Part shown: one piece after another, positions 23,310 through 35,394 of the stretch
Layout: the number at the start of each line of letters is the position of its first letter
Position numbering within the stretch: position 1 is the stretch's first letter
From: Vitellaria paradoxa
Taxonomy: Eukaryota > Streptophyta > Magnoliopsida > Ericales > Sapotaceae
Assembly (NCBI GenBank): GCA_019916065.1
Contig: CM034236.1
Span: 10,339,334-10,403,333, forward strand
Reading direction: 5' to 3'
DNA: 64,000 nucleotides
Made by a program: the position numbers and the translations under genes
The notes under the pieces: model-generated
The model's database searches: none
What the model saw: the letters and a program-made list of their open reading frames with translations, nothing else
Told to the model about the DNA's origin: nothing

Positions 23310-26300
23310 AATTAAGATAAGATCATTGTCCAATTCATCTTAAAAAAGTATGCATATATTGTAATTCCAATTACAATTAAAAACGCCCATTGGATTGGTC
23401 TCAATTGAATTACCCGACCCTCTTTACGCCACTAAGTAAAATAGTCAAATTAACTTTTGTCCTTCGCCTCTATTGTGTAAGAATCACAACTTGGTTGAAA
23501 ATGTTGTTTAAGAAAGTAAGAGGTGCCTTAGTGTGTGTTACATTCTACTAGGAGACTTTCATGCGAAGATTGTTGTACCATCAAAATGGTTGAGGTCACA
23601 CACATTGTTGTTGTTTTATTTATTTGTTTCTAATAATAAAGATGCTAAGATAGATGTGTGGTAATACAAACAAACATAAGATAATAAATAAATACGAAGG
23701 AAAGTTGTGTGGCTTAGTCTTGTCTGATGTAGACTTTACGGGAAGAGTGATTGGAGCCAATTAGAAGGTTTAAAAAGGGTAAATGGTATCCCAAAATTAT
23801 ATGGATTGAAATTGTGAATAAAGATCTAGTTTCAAATAAGATCATGTAGTCAACCCTAATTAGTTTGGGATTAAGATTTAGTTGAGTATTTCTAATATTG
23901 GTGAAGACGTTGAACCAGGACTTGAACCTTGCATTTCACCATTTCACTTCTTGGAAGTGACGGAAAATACCACTAAGTTGTCCACTAGTTTTATGGAATT
24001 GTTGGGAAAATTTCCTAGCATCAAATGGTGCCGAAATTTTTGCGTATATGCTCATCTCTCACAATCTACTCTTCATAATTATACAAACTTAAAAATTAGT
24101 TTTAAGGATATTTTTGGATTATGATATTATAAATATGGTAGGATATGATAGTTTTATTGTATAGGATTTTCTCACCATATATTCAATATAGGACAACCCT
24201 ATTGGTGTGTCAAATACTACTTTAATACAGTATCGTATCAGAAATCAATACAGTATCGTATCAGAAATCATAGAAACCTCCTCACCCCCACCAAAAAAAA
24301 ATAAAAAATAACAAATGTCACATTGGTTCTAGCTTAAGAACCATCATCAATCATCAACCATCATTGATCTTCTAGTTGAAGTCCAGGTAATCATGAAGTC
24401 CACCAACAGGTCGCATCCACAGTCTTCATCTAAGTCCACAATCATTGTCGTTGAATTCCAGACCTCATCATCCTCAAATTGTCATCGTCGTCAAACTCCT
24501 AGTCCCTGCAAAGTCCGGTCATAGTCGTTGACGAAGTCTAATTGCAAACCTCATTATCGACTTCACGAAGTCAAACTTCAAACAACTTACTCTGCTCCAC
24601 AAGTCATCGAAGGTAAGATGATACCCAATCCTCGTTGATCACAGATTGTCAGTTGTCGCAACCCATCCCTCGTCAATTGTTCATCTTCGTTGAAAGTTCT
24701 CAGACAATCAGCAATGAGATACTACTCATGACCTGTTACTCATCATCGTCAGCCCTTGTGACCCAATCCTTCTCGATTGCAGACCAGTCTTCATCGACCC
24801 AGCCAATGGCCGAAGGAGCCCGAGCCAATTTTCATCATTGATGACAACAGAATCCAAGCCCATGGGTACGATTACCATCACTACTTACCCTACGTAGCTA
24901 AATGCTTGGAAATTGGATAGAACCAATTATAACCAGTGGACTAAAATGGTTAAATTTGCACTAACTGGTTATAAAAACATCTGACAGAAGCACTTCCTAC
25001 TCCAACTGACGCGAAATACGAAGATTAGATTCAAGCCGATGCCCATATTATCAATCTTTTATGGATTCAATGAAATCACATATTGCTTTTACATGTACCC
25101 ATTTGCAGACTTGCAAGGAAGTATGGGAGTTTGTTAGGTTGTTTTTCCCTTGTAATATCAATTGTATGTATTATCTATCACTGGAGGACTTTCAATTACA
25201 ATAGTTCAGTAAACCAGTCACCAACTTTTTCTCGTCTTTGAAACAAGTTTTTGAAGAACTCCATGGTCTTCAACCACTATAAATAGACATTAGTGCAATG
25301 CAGAAGTAATGTGACCAAATGGTTGTTATCCATTTTCTTGCTGGCCTTGATCCAGAATTTTTGCTTGTTAATGCTTGAATACTTAGTGGGGAGTCCATTC
25401 ATTCCTTTACTCGAAGCTTATTCTAGAGTCATGCTAGTTGTCTACAAAAATTCTTATTTAGATGTACATCTTGACAATTTGGGAGCAAAGCAGATAGTTT
25501 GTGCTGTCCAACTTAATGCCAATTGGAAGTATCAGTGGTCAGGGTCGGGGGTTGAAGCTTTGGTCATTCTGGTGGTCAGTTCGGTAAGGATAGATTTGGG
25601 TTGGGGTCCACAGGAGTGGTCTAAGTCACTGGTCTGCCGTGGATGTCGGTGGGAGAGGGAAAACAATGATTCAAAGGTTGGTGATGACAAGGAACAAAGG
25701 ATCTGTTTGCTCTGATACCATGACAGTTTTTGGGAAGACTATATTTCATTCATTATAATCTTTACAGTGATGGAATATGTATATATAGCAGGAGAATTGC
25801 TACCTATTCTTGGCTATACAGATTTCATGGCTAGAATAAAGGTTGTCGCTTGATTTAAGGGATTTACATTTAAGGCTTATCCTAGAATCTCTCCAATGAC
25901 AACTTACACTAACAGACTACAGTCCAAAAATCCTTAATGTCCCTCCCTTCTCCCCCCAAAAAAAAAGTAAAATAAAAAATAAAAATAAAAAGGAACAAAA
26001 AAAAAAAAAAAAAAGAAAAGAAAAAATATGAAAAAAAAACCTCTCTTGCTAATCGAAGGCACAAACTTTGTTTCTGGCATAGTTATCCTATAGCTGATCT
26101 GGTTCTAAATTTTATTCTTTTTCCACGCCTTCCTTGTCAGTTTTGAGGACAGAAGCTTGCCAAACAAATTTGGACAAATTTTGGTGGAATGGTCTAATAA
26201 CTCTAAACATGAAAATTGTGTTTATTAAAAGAGAAACGAAATTGGCTAAAGATTTAGTTAGAGATGCTGAAAAGCTATTGCTGTTTTAAGAGAGAAGTGG

Positions 26301-28708
26301 ATAGAATGTATGTCTTGTAAAGGACTTAGTTTTGAGGTTAGATATTGAGATATGACCATGTATGATGAACTCATCTTAGCTTCATCTGTGCTTGAGTCTT
26401 GAAATTTGCTCTCACAGTTTACTGTTTATTCTGGTTTGAATGTCTTCTTTTCCTTGGGATGTATGATTCAAATAAAAAAGGATGCTGCAGTGATGTGTCT
26501 CTCAAATTCTATGTTGCCTACAGGATGACAGGGAGGAAGTTATACAGGCATGGTACATGGATGATAGTGATGAAGATCAGAGACTCCCCCATCACCGGGA
26601 ACCCAAGGAATTTGTGTCTCTGGACCAACTTTCAGGTATGCACCTTCAAAAGCAAATTATCCTGAGGTTACCAAACCTGCAATTATTTTAGGTTACACCC
26701 AAGGAGCTGTCATGTTTACTTTGCAGAACTTGGAGTACTCAGCTGGCGATTAGATGCTGATAACTATGAAACAGATGAGGGATTGAAGAAAATTCGTGAG
26801 GAACGTGGATATTCCTACATGGTTTGTTAGAAAGCTTGTGTTTTCCATCTCTTATTTTTCCCTTTGTTTTTTGTGAGCAAGTTTTTCTCTACTTTTCTAT
26901 GAGCAGCTATGTCAAAGAGAAAAGGGGGGGGGGGTTGTGTTGAAAGTAGAGAATTTTGTGCCATTAGTGGATAAATATAAACTCTATCGTGTGCTGTTAG
27001 TTAAATGTGGTGCATATTTATCTTCAGGACTTTTGTGAGGTTTGCCCAGAAAAGATGCCAAATTATGAAGAGAAAATCAAAAGCTTCTTTGAAGAACATC
27101 TACATACTGATGAAGAGATCCGCTACTGTGTGGCTGGAAGTGGTACATTTAATTGAGATTTGTGCTTCCTGCCTTCCAAGATGGGCGTTTTAATTTTTTT
27201 TTTAATATTCGTTTGAAGGTTATTTTGATGTAAGGGATCGCAATGATGCTTGGATCCGTGTTTGGGTGAAGAAAGGGGGAATGATTGTCCTGCCTGCTGG
27301 AATTTATCACCGCTTTACACTTGATACAAACAATTATATAAAGGTACTTTCGTAACATTTGTGTAGCAGTTTTTCTTGATTGTGTACATGCATACTGGTA
27401 GTCCTCTTTCTTCTCCTATGAATGTAATTGTTGATAGCAGCTGATAGTTGATTATAAAATGTTTCCGTTGCTTATATGATGGATGAGTCTGTAAGGTTGT
27501 CACCATCAATTTATAATAATAAGACGAGCTGTGGAAGTAACAAATCCCATGATACCAGAAGTATGTATTTTTTTTTTTTGGAAGTAATACGGTTTTATGG
27601 TATCTATATTTTGTTTGTCAGTGATAGGATAATCTAGATTGTCTAAGGGTTGCAATAAGAGGGGGTGAATTGCAATGACCTTGCTAAGGTTTAGAAAATT
27701 GCCGCCCCTTGAAGTTTTGGTAAAGCAAATGAATAAATTAGAAAAATTAGTGAATAAAAGAAATAAGAAACTAGTACCGTCAAAACACATTCTTTTATAA
27801 TTAAAAATAGTACTATGATTCAAAACTTCTTTTCTAATTCATTGTTCTAATTTATTTTCTATTTTTTCTTTCATTGCAAATGCAAATTTCTTTTTGTACT
27901 GGTCTTTTCATTGTATTGCAAATTTCTTTCTGTCAAGTTAATGTTTGTGGGAAAGTATTCAATTCCCTTTGTAGTGCACATTCCGTTTTGTTGTTTTTCT
28001 TATTTTTATTCAATTTTTTCTTTGGATTTTGTTAAAAAGTGAATAACATGCCTAACAACCCTAAAAATAAATAGAAAATCAAATTTTGATTAAAAAAAAG
28101 TCGCAAAAACATTAAAAAAAAAGGGCTGCTTTCATGTGTTCTATGTGCTAATACAAGGTGTGCATGTCTGGCCCTTATAACTTACCCTCTCGAGATTAAT
28201 CTCTGCAATACTGAATAAGAATTTTCAATAATTAGTTCTTGTTATGGTTAGATATATGTAAGGATGCTTTTGTCACAAATACAGCGGTGACTGCATATTT
28301 TTTTTTTTAAACTGAGCCTGTTTGGAGCTTTTTAAACCCCAACAAATCTCTTTAAAATTCAAATTTTTTACTTACTGTTTGAATTATGAGATTGCAACTT
28401 TTACCAATTAATACCAACTTTTTTTTTTTTCACTCCAAACGCCTCTTAACTAGCTTGGGGGGCATATGGGACCAATGTTGATAAAAAGAAATGAACAGGA
28501 TAAGAGTTTTGTGATTTCTTTGGCATAGCTGAACCCTTTTCAAACGGCTGGCCTATGTTTAAAACAAATTAATTTCTTACAATCAAGAAAAATCGTGTGC
28601 TTCTGATATGGAATTTTAATTTTGAAGGCCATGCGGCTTTTTGTTGGTGATCCAATTTGGACTCCTTTCAATCGTCCTCATGATCATTTACCTGCAAGGT
28701 ATGCCTCT

Positions 28709-28743
<35 letters not shown>

Positions 28744-28870
28744 GGGGGATATTTAAAAATTTAGTAGCCTTCGAGTCCCAATAAGTTGGTTTATAACGTG
28801 CAGGAAAGGGTATCTTGAAAACTTTGTGCACGGGAAGGCTGCTAATCATGCTGTTGATGCTGCAGCTTGA
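22254..28870 (+). CDS. ARD: Acireductone dioxygenase (methionine salvage), seven exons, 200 residues
   Basis: Exons 22254-22271, 26524-26635, 26727-26821, 27028-27142, 27219-27343, 28628-28698 and 28804-28870. All introns are GT-AG and the phases join without a break into 200 codons plus TGA. The product is the plant cupin-fold ARD, which oxidises acireductone to 2-keto-4-methylthiobutyrate (Fe form), the precursor of recycled methionine. Visible landmarks: [12 protein letters not shown] near the start, then H-L-H-T-D-E-E giving metal ligands His99, His101 and Glu105, and His144 in [22 protein letters not shown] lies near the end. Spacing of the four ligands equals the family's. The start is the first ATG and gives the usual MGSA-like N-terminus. 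A polyadenylation-type AATAAA sits at 28924. Intron 1 (4.25 kb) is swollen by copia debris. Exons 4-7 were copied into the NLR cluster downstream (45357, 50456). Confidence 0.97.
24224..25640 (+). mobile_element. copia gag-region remnant inside ARD intron 1
   Basis: Plus-strand frames, broken by stops, read [18 protein letters not shown] (24920), [12 protein letters not shown] (25110), [19 protein letters not shown] (25220) and, in two frames, FLAGLDPEF and EAYSRV (25335-25425). This is the typical run of copia gag. Upstream, CAGTATCGTATCAGAAATCA occurs twice in tandem (24224-24269) and includes a primer-binding-site-like GTATCAGA. No pol is left. Confidence 0.75.
25708..25914 (-). mobile_element. 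copia 5' LTR plus primer-binding site, minus strand, in ARD intron 1
   Basis: On the minus strand a 194-bp segment starts TGTTAGTGTAAG, contains a TATA box (CTATATATAC) and ends AACTGTCA. TGGTATCAGAGCA, an exact match to the usual initiator-Met primer-binding site, follows at 25708-25720. That is a textbook 5' LTR junction. Its orientation opposes the gag remnant to its left, so two elements are joined here. No second LTR was found. Confidence 0.82.
28314..28445. mobile_element. Small Tourist-like MITE in ARD intron 5
   Basis: Ends GAGCCTGTTTGGAG and (reversed) GAGGCGTTTGGAGTG bound about 130 bp with an ATTATGAGATTGCAAC core. The same element is present at the matching place in the third ARD copy (51867-51991), so it predates that duplication. 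Confidence 0.72.
28705..28748 (+). repeat. (TC)n-(GC)n-(G)n compound microsatellite in ARD intron 6
   Basis: TC run at 28705-28730 passes into a GC run (28731-28742) and six G. The third ARD copy has only CTCCCTCTCTC here (about 52255-52267), so the tract grew or shrank after duplication. Confidence 0.9.
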
Positions 28871-29785
28871 AACCTGGCTTTGGCTTTTATAAAAACTTTA
28901 TACTGTTGTGGCATTTTATAAAGAATAAAAATGATAAATAAGGAACTGTTTGTGTGGCTCTATTTTCACATACCTGTAACTATGGCATGGAATGCTTTTA
29001 TTAGTTTGACTTTCTTTGTTAAAGGAACAGTTGTGTAAATCTGCTAAAGGGGTTGGTTGTTTTTGACATATTTGTGGTTGTATCTGTTTGTCTTGGGAGG
29101 GCAATTATTTGTCTCTTAATTGGGCCAAACAAGGATAATTTGGTGCTGATTAAATTTAGATTTGTACCAATCCTTCAACGGCCTTTTGAAAATTCTCATT
29201 GGATTTGGTATCCTTTGTTTATTCGAAACTCCAGAACTTTTAGTTTATGTTCAATTTCTTCTGTTTAGTTTAATCCTTGCTTTGTTTGAATTTTCCCCTT
29301 GCGTTGACACGTGTATTTGTATTCGGATGTTAGACTTGCTTCGTTTGAACTTTTTCCTTGTGTTGACCCGTGCATTTGTATTAAAATGGGATTGCAGTTT
29401 TGTTTAATTACTAGTTGGATGTCCGTGCATATGTTTAAGCTTGCAACAAATAGAAAATGGGAATTATGTAATATGTAATTTAATATTAATGTAAAAATAA
29501 AATATAATTAGAACATCAAAAAATAAACATTTTAAATATCCCTATCACGACAAACTGACTTATAAAACAAAAAATATGTAAAGTGGGATATGTGCCGATT
29601 CTTTTGGAAAAAAAAGAAGTAAAAAGCGGGATATTGGATTGTCAATAAGTGCTTAGTTTTTTTTTTTTTTAATATAAAAAGCAATATTTAATGTTCAAAC
29701 ACTAAAATTAAAATTAAGTAAAAAGCTTGATTAAAATTAAGTAAAAAGCTTGATTGGTAGTACAGCAGAGTTGTACTTTGAGATT
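28871..29785. other. ARD 3' flank, no gene recognised
   Basis: 3' UTR and downstream DNA. Two tandem units of about 58 bp (TTTGTTTGAATTTTCCCCTTG type) lie at 29276-29393. A 21-bp AATTAAGTAAAAAGCTTGATT is doubled at 29711-29757. The parts 28871-29068 and 29593-29705 recur at 52392-52606 and 60051-60172, on either side of the gypsy element. Confidence 0.6.
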
Positions 29786-29799
29786 AACACATCATCTTT

Positions 29800-30102
29800 T
29801 TTCGGTGGTCGGGGAGAAGTTTGTAGCCGCCATTTGTGGGTGTGTCCTATGTGAAATCCGTTTCGTGGCCCTAGCAAGTAAAGAAACACGAGAAGGTAAA
29901 CTAGCCTAGGCACGCCCTTGGCTGACCGGTTCAGCCGAGAAGGTTGTTAGACAGCCTCCCACAATAAAGGGGTTGACCGTCTCCCGAAGAGGAGTCGAAC
30001 TCAGGACAACATGACTCCAAACCCTTACGGCACGTTGCCCGAACCAACTCAACTACTCTTACGGCACGTTGCCCGAACCAACTCAACTACTCTCGAAGAG
30101 GC
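29800..30102 (-). mobile_element. tRNA-derived SINE with perfect 14-bp target duplication
   Basis: AACACATCATCTTT stands on both sides (29786-29799 and 30103-30116). Read on the minus strand, the head looks like a tRNA with an A box (GTTGAGTTGGTTCGG) and a B box (GAGTTCGACTCC). The body follows, and the element ends in a short A tail (T run at 29797-29802). The first 35 bp or so of the head are duplicated (30014-30093). It is related throughout to 34819-35078. No protein is encoded; mobilisation would need a LINE in trans. Confidence 0.88.
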
Positions 30103-30116
30103 AACACATCATCTTT

Positions 30117-31685
30117 CTTAATTACATTTCCTGTGGAATTTGTCACAGCCTGAGACCCATAAGAGAAATGTGAAGTTTGGATCTTTTATGTTAAATTTGT
30201 ATAATAGATGATTAAAATTGTACTTATGATCATCATCCAAGTAATTAAACAAATGATAAAAGTTATTATCATTTCACTGTATTTTTTCAGAAGATGAGTG
30301 GTAACTGAGCTGATTTATAATGCGATTATGTACAAATAAACATAAATATATACACACAAAAAAATCTTGTGTGCGTAAAATTAAAGTTAAATATGTAGTC
30401 TTTCTGAATACACGAATAACCTAAAATGTTTATTCCACATGCTACTGCAAAGACACTGCCATAACGCATGATTAACAGTGCATTTTAACAATTCTAAGCC
30501 TGCAGCTAGTAATTTCATGGCATCTGCCGAAAAAAGAACAGAATGAATATATGAGTTTGCTATGACAAGCAAAGGCATTAGTATCATTGTCAAAAACTAC
30601 ATAACTTTGCTGGATGCACGGCATGGCACCAGCAGAAAACTCCAAAAAAAAAAAAAAGGAAAAACCCAGGTGTGCATTAGCAATTAGATCTAGCTATAAG
30701 TTAAGCGATAATTTAATTGATAAGATTTTGAGTTTACTCTTCAATAGTCACTAGTTTAAATTTCTGAATCATTAGAAACTTATCCTGTCATTAATTTCAA
30801 GGTTTCAAAAATTAGTTGAGATCATGGCCGTGTTTAGAAATTTAGGGGGTTTAAGCAAAACTTTTAGGGAAGCCTTGAGCGGCTAGCCAATATAACTCCT
30901 TAACTCATTCCTCATTCTTCCAACATGGGGTCTTAAGTGAAATTTTTAGGGAGGCCTAACTTATGTAACCCTTTATCTCACTCTTCTAATTTTTTGAGTT
31001 GCAAAATCATTTATTAAAATTTTATAATCAAGTTTTATTAAAATTAAAAAATAATAATTAATGCACTATGAAATAATTATGATATGTATGAATAGAGTTA
31101 GAGTAAGAAGTTCAAAAGTATCACGCCAGAATTTTAAATAAAATAAAAAAATAGTAATCAATACATTAAATACGAGATGATTATGATATATATAAATAGT
31201 GTTAAATTAGCAAGTTGAAAGGTTTTTTATTGGTGTCAGATGGAATTTTAATTGAAATTAAAAAAAATAATTAACGTATTAAATTTGAGATAATTATGAT
31301 ATGTACAAACAGAGACTAGCTTCAAAAGTCTACTTTGTGAGAATTGGGAAAAAGATAAAGAGTTTTGAATTTATTAAATTTTGATTGGTTTAGAATATTA
31401 ATCATTAATAAATTTTTAAAAATTTGGGGCTTCTCTTTTTGTGGGCCCTAAGTGACTCTCTCAGTAGCCTAAAATTATCATAGTCTCAAGATATGCGTAA
31501 ACTGATCTGAACACTAAGTCATAAGAAAATAAATAAATAAGTAAATAAATTTGGCTACTATTAATGCCAAAGTACCCAAGCAATGGGATTACAATGAATT
31601 TGAGGGGCAATTTAGGTTAAAAGACTGCGAAAAATTTTTAGAAGCATACATTTTATAACCGACAAGAGATAATTTATCGTAACAA
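30117..31685. other. Intergenic, no gene recognised
   Basis: AT-rich. At 31010-31320 an approximately 100-bp unit (AAAATAATAATTAA..ATTATGATATGTA) repeats about three times in diverged form. GGGGAGGCC-like phrases near 30840-30960 are doubled (TTTTAGGGA.GCCT). Confidence 0.45.
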
Positions 31686-32339
31686 GAACAATCGAGTTTC
31701 AGGGGACCGCAGTAAAAAAAAATTTACTGTAGGGGTTGCAGTGAAAAAATGAACGGCTAAGATTTTTTTGCACTTTAATGACATATGGTCTTTGACATTC
31801 TGCATTAATTGTTCTCCAATCAAAATTTTTAAATTTTTATTTTTATTTTGAAAATAAATTTAATTAAGATAAATTGGAACCATTGGATTAAGTACAAAGA
31901 ATTCTCAACCCTTCATTTTTCACTGCACCTCTCCAGTAAATTTTTCGAAAAATTGTATCCAAGTCATACTTGATAATCTTTTAAAGTTATTAGTCACACT
32001 AAAAAAAAAGTATTGCTTTTAAGTCACATTAATGTGAAAAGTTTTGTATTTAAGTCATACTTTTGAGTGGGTCCCATGAGTTTGTTTTAAATATAATTTA
32101 TAATATGACTTAAATGCCATTTTTCTATAATTAACTGAGATGAAGTTGCCGAAAATTATGAAGTCGAAAATCACGTTTTCCTTTTTTGTTTCATTCCTTA
32201 TCAATTGCGTGAACATATAGTGAGATAAAAATCTGTTAAAAGATTATATACGAAGGAATACACACGGATTACGTGAGTTTGTGCTGTGAGATTAACGTCG
32301 ATCGAATGAATATATACAGATCTGGATTACGTATTTAAA

Positions 32340-33310
32340 CACATGACTGCGGTACTGTTTTTTTTAGGATGCATGCTCGTTCAAAAACAGTACTGCGTTC
32401 AAAAACAGTACCGCATGACTCTATCATGCAAACATCATATGTAAACACAAAAATAATTCACATATCAAATGAATAACCGACAGTACCGCATGTGTGACAG
32501 TACCACATGTCTGCGGTACTGTTTTTTTTAGGATGCATGCTCGTTCAAAAACAGTACCGCATGACTCTATCATGCAAACATCACATGTAAACACAAAAAT
32601 AGTTCACATATCAAATGAATAACCGACAGTACCGCATGTGTGACAGTACCACATGTTTGCGGTACTATTTTTTTTAGGATGCATGCTCGTTCAAAAACAG
32701 TACCGCATGACTCTATCATGCAAACATCACATGTAAACACAAAAATAGTTCACATATCAAACGAATAACCGACAGTACCGCATGTGTGACAGTACCACAT
32801 GTCTGCGGTACTGTTTTTTTTAGGATGCATGCTCGTTCAAAAACAGTACCGCATGACTCTATCATGCAAACATCACATATAAACACAAAAATAGTTCACA
32901 TATCAAACGAATAACCGACAGTACCGCATGTGTGACAGTATCACATGTCTGCGGTACTGTTTTTTTTAGGATGCATGCTCGTTCAAAAACAGTACCGCAC
33001 GACTCTATCATGCAAACATCACATGTAAACACAAAAATAGTTCACATATCAAACGAATGACCGACAGTACCGCATGTGTGACAGTACCACATGTCTGCGG
33101 TACTGTTTTTTTTAGGATGCATACTCGTTCAAAAACAGTACCGCACGATTCTATCATGCAAACATCACATGTAAACACAAAAATAGTTCACATATCAAAC
33201 GAATGACCGACAGTACCGCATGTGTGATAGTACCACATGTCTGCGGTACTGTTTTTTTTAGGATGCATGCTCGTTCAAAAACAGTACCGCATGACTATAT
33301 CATGCAAAGA
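32340..33310. repeat. Tandem satellite, about 146-bp unit, about seven copies
   Basis: GCGGTACTGTTTTTTTTAGG recurs near 32348, 32512, 32659, 32805, 32951, 33098 and 33241 with few differences; the first interval is a little longer. Each unit contains a hairpin: GCGGTACTGTTTTT against AAAAACAGTACCGC around a GGATGCATGCTCG loop, plus a second pair CAGTACCGCATG / CATGTCTGCGGTACTG. Confidence 0.93.
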
Positions 33311-33317
33311 ATGGTGC

Positions 33318-33520
33318 TGTTTTAATGAGGTACTGTTTTATTATGCGGTACTGTTTTATTATGCGGTACTGTTTTATTATGTGGTACTGTTTTATTATGT
33401 GGTACTGTTTTATTATGTGGTACTGTTTTTTATGCGGTACTGTTTTTATGCGATAATATTTTATTATGTGGTATTATTTTTTATGCGGTGTTGTTTTATT
33501 ATGTGGTACTGTTTTCCTAA
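33318..33520. repeat. Short tandem minisatellite (17-18 bp) derived from the satellite's stem
   Basis: About eleven head-to-tail copies of GCGGTACTGTTTTATTAT and variants (GTGGTACTG, GCGATAATA). The core GCGGTACTGTTTT is the hairpin arm of the neighbouring 146-bp unit. The repetitive peptide it could encode (FYYAVL repeats) is only a by-product of the 18-bp period. Confidence 0.9.
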
Positions 33521-33893
33521 ATAGTTTTGATTTTGTTTTCAAAAATCAGTTTTGCTTATTTTGTAAAGAAGATGGAAAGTCGCGGAATTAGGTTTTTCTC
33601 AAACAGTTTTGATTTTGTTTCCAAAAATCAGTTTTACTTGCTTTATAAAGAAGATGGAAAGTCACGGAAGTTATGAGTAAAATGTGCACTATTTTCGGAT
33701 AAAACTGACAGTTTTGAAATGTAGTGAAAAACGCGTGATATCCTTTTTGGTTTTTTTTGTTGCAAGTGTGACTTATTCACAAATAAGATTTTTGGGTATG
33801 ACTTAAATCTTTATAAGTCCATAAATAGTGACCGGCCTCCAAAAACCCCTAAATTTTTTCACTGCAGCCCTCTGAAACCCAGAACGATCATGC

Positions 33894-34552
33894 TAAAAAT
33901 TTAAACATTCAAACAAACCATCATTAAGGAGTAATTAACTCCGATAAATAATGTCCTAGAGTAGCTAAACAGATGCTAATAAATCACATCGGTATCTTAT
34001 GGACAGCTTCTCAAACAATTGACCTCCTCAAAATAAGAAATTTTACGAGTCTAGGAAACAATATTCTTGCCAAAATTTTTGGTAGAGTTGCATTTTTCGG
34101 CCACAATAATTCTATGCAATTAGAAGTCTTAATTATGATACTTAATTCATCAAAATGATATGAATTCATTATGTGGTAATCATTCCAAAACTGAGAACCC
34201 ATTAAAGGGATCTTTTGTTACAAGAATGTCACCACCACCATATTATTCTAGAGCAATTTTTTTATTGAAAATCTATATTATTTTTTAAGTAATATTTATT
34301 GGTCTCACAACTTATTTATATAGAGTAGGTGAAAAAACACCCTCTTTAGCGAAGGCAATAACATATTAAAAATTTTTTAGAGATCATTTATAATTTTAAC
34401 AAGAATATAAATATTTTTTATGTCTCAAATATTTTTCAAAACTCCTAATAAATCCTTTTTCATAATTTTTTAATCTCACTTCCTCAAGCATCACATTCTG
34501 GTTCAATTTTAGTTGTTAAAAAATAACCTGTTAAAATTTTATTTCATTACGC
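33894..34552. other. Intergenic, no gene recognised
   Basis: AT-rich non-coding sequence between the satellite element and the tandem duplication. Confidence 0.5.
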
Positions 34553-34818
34553 AAATTACAGCACCACATAATTTTGGTTGATCTTTCTGGTTTGAAAAAA
34601 GGTAAAAAAAATTAGAACTGATGATAAGGTATTTTTCTTTGTTTTATGGGTATAGAAAGCCAGCTTTTTGCCTGTCTTAATTTTATAGGATATGAAATAG
34701 CTTCTTACCTAATGAAAAGGACATGCATACCGCAATCAATTATTCCATAACGAAAGATAAGGTTTTTTCAATAATTTAATAAAAGAAGATTATCTTTGAT
34801 TATTTTAATTATATCTAT

Positions 34819-35078
34819 CTTCTGGAGTTGGGGAGAAACCCGCAGTCACTATCCATGAGTGCGCACTGGGTGAAGCCTGTCCCGTGGTCCTAGTCGGCAA
34901 AGAACCACGAGGAGGTAAACCAGCTTACGCAAGCCCTGACTGACCGACTCAGCCGAGAAGGCTGTTAGATGGCCCTCCACAATTAGAGGAAGCCCCCAAG
35001 AGGAGTTGAACCCGAGACCTTCTGGTCCCAGACCCTTCAGCCCGCCATCCGAACCAACTCGACTACCTCTTTCGGAAC
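34819..35078 (-). mobile_element. tRNA-derived SINE, second copy, 13-bp target duplication
   Basis: TAATTATATCTAT stands on both sides (34806-34818 and 35079-35091). Related to 29800-30102: same tRNA-like head on the minus strand (GAGTTGGTTCGGATGG, then GGGTTCAACTCC) and same body (AGCCGAGAAGGCTGTTAGA, CGTGGTCCTAG). The equivalent place in unit B (37120-37135) is the empty site. Confidence 0.88.
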
Positions 35079-35394
35079 TAATTATATCTATATTATTCTA
35101 TATAATACAAGGGGAATCGGCCGGAAGGTTTCAATGTCCTTTTTGACTGACGTTTTTCTAATTATGCCCTTATAATTTTGCTTTCTTACTGTTATGCCCC
35201 TCTATTATTTTTTTTTTTAGAGCAACAACAAAGACTTTTTTGGCACCCATTTTTTATCTCTGATTCTGACTTAATTCATATTTAAAGTTTATTACCGTTT
35301 TACCTTTTTCTATATCTTTGTTTTAATTTTCTTAAGAGTTATTTTTTTTTTCTATTTTTATTTTTTTTTAAAGTTACAATTTTGTATTTCTATT

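Larger units (their letters stand above)
31686..33893. mobile_element. Inverted-repeat-bounded element carrying a satellite array (candidate DNA transposon)
   Basis: The left end (GTTTCAGGGGACCGCAG, then a long A run and TTTA, 31695 on) is mirrored at the right end (reversed GTTTCAGAGGGCTGCAG, A run, TTTAGGGG, 33845-33880). The similarity resumes further in: ATTTAAGTCATAC at about 32050 against its reverse complement at about 33797, and AAGTCACA on both sides. Such long interrupted inverted ends around repeats resemble foldback or non-autonomous Mutator-like elements. No transposase and no definite target duplication. Confidence 0.55.

Noticed and set aside
25293..25715. Plus-strand 140-residue frame in ARD intron 1 as a gene
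   Set aside because: Its start matches copia gag (EAYSRV) and its end runs backwards through a primer-binding site; it is transposon debris.
29405..29435. Helitron 3' end (ACTAGTTGGATGTCCGTGCAT reversed)
   Set aside because: The hairpin partner and a 5' end are missing; too weak.
32340..33310. CRISPR-like array of regular repeats
   Set aside because: Plant nuclear DNA; whole 146-bp units repeat with no unique spacers, so it is a satellite.
33237..33524. Open frame encoding an FYYAVL/FYYVVL repeat peptide
   Set aside because: The frame is a by-product of an 18-bp minisatellite; it has no other coding features.
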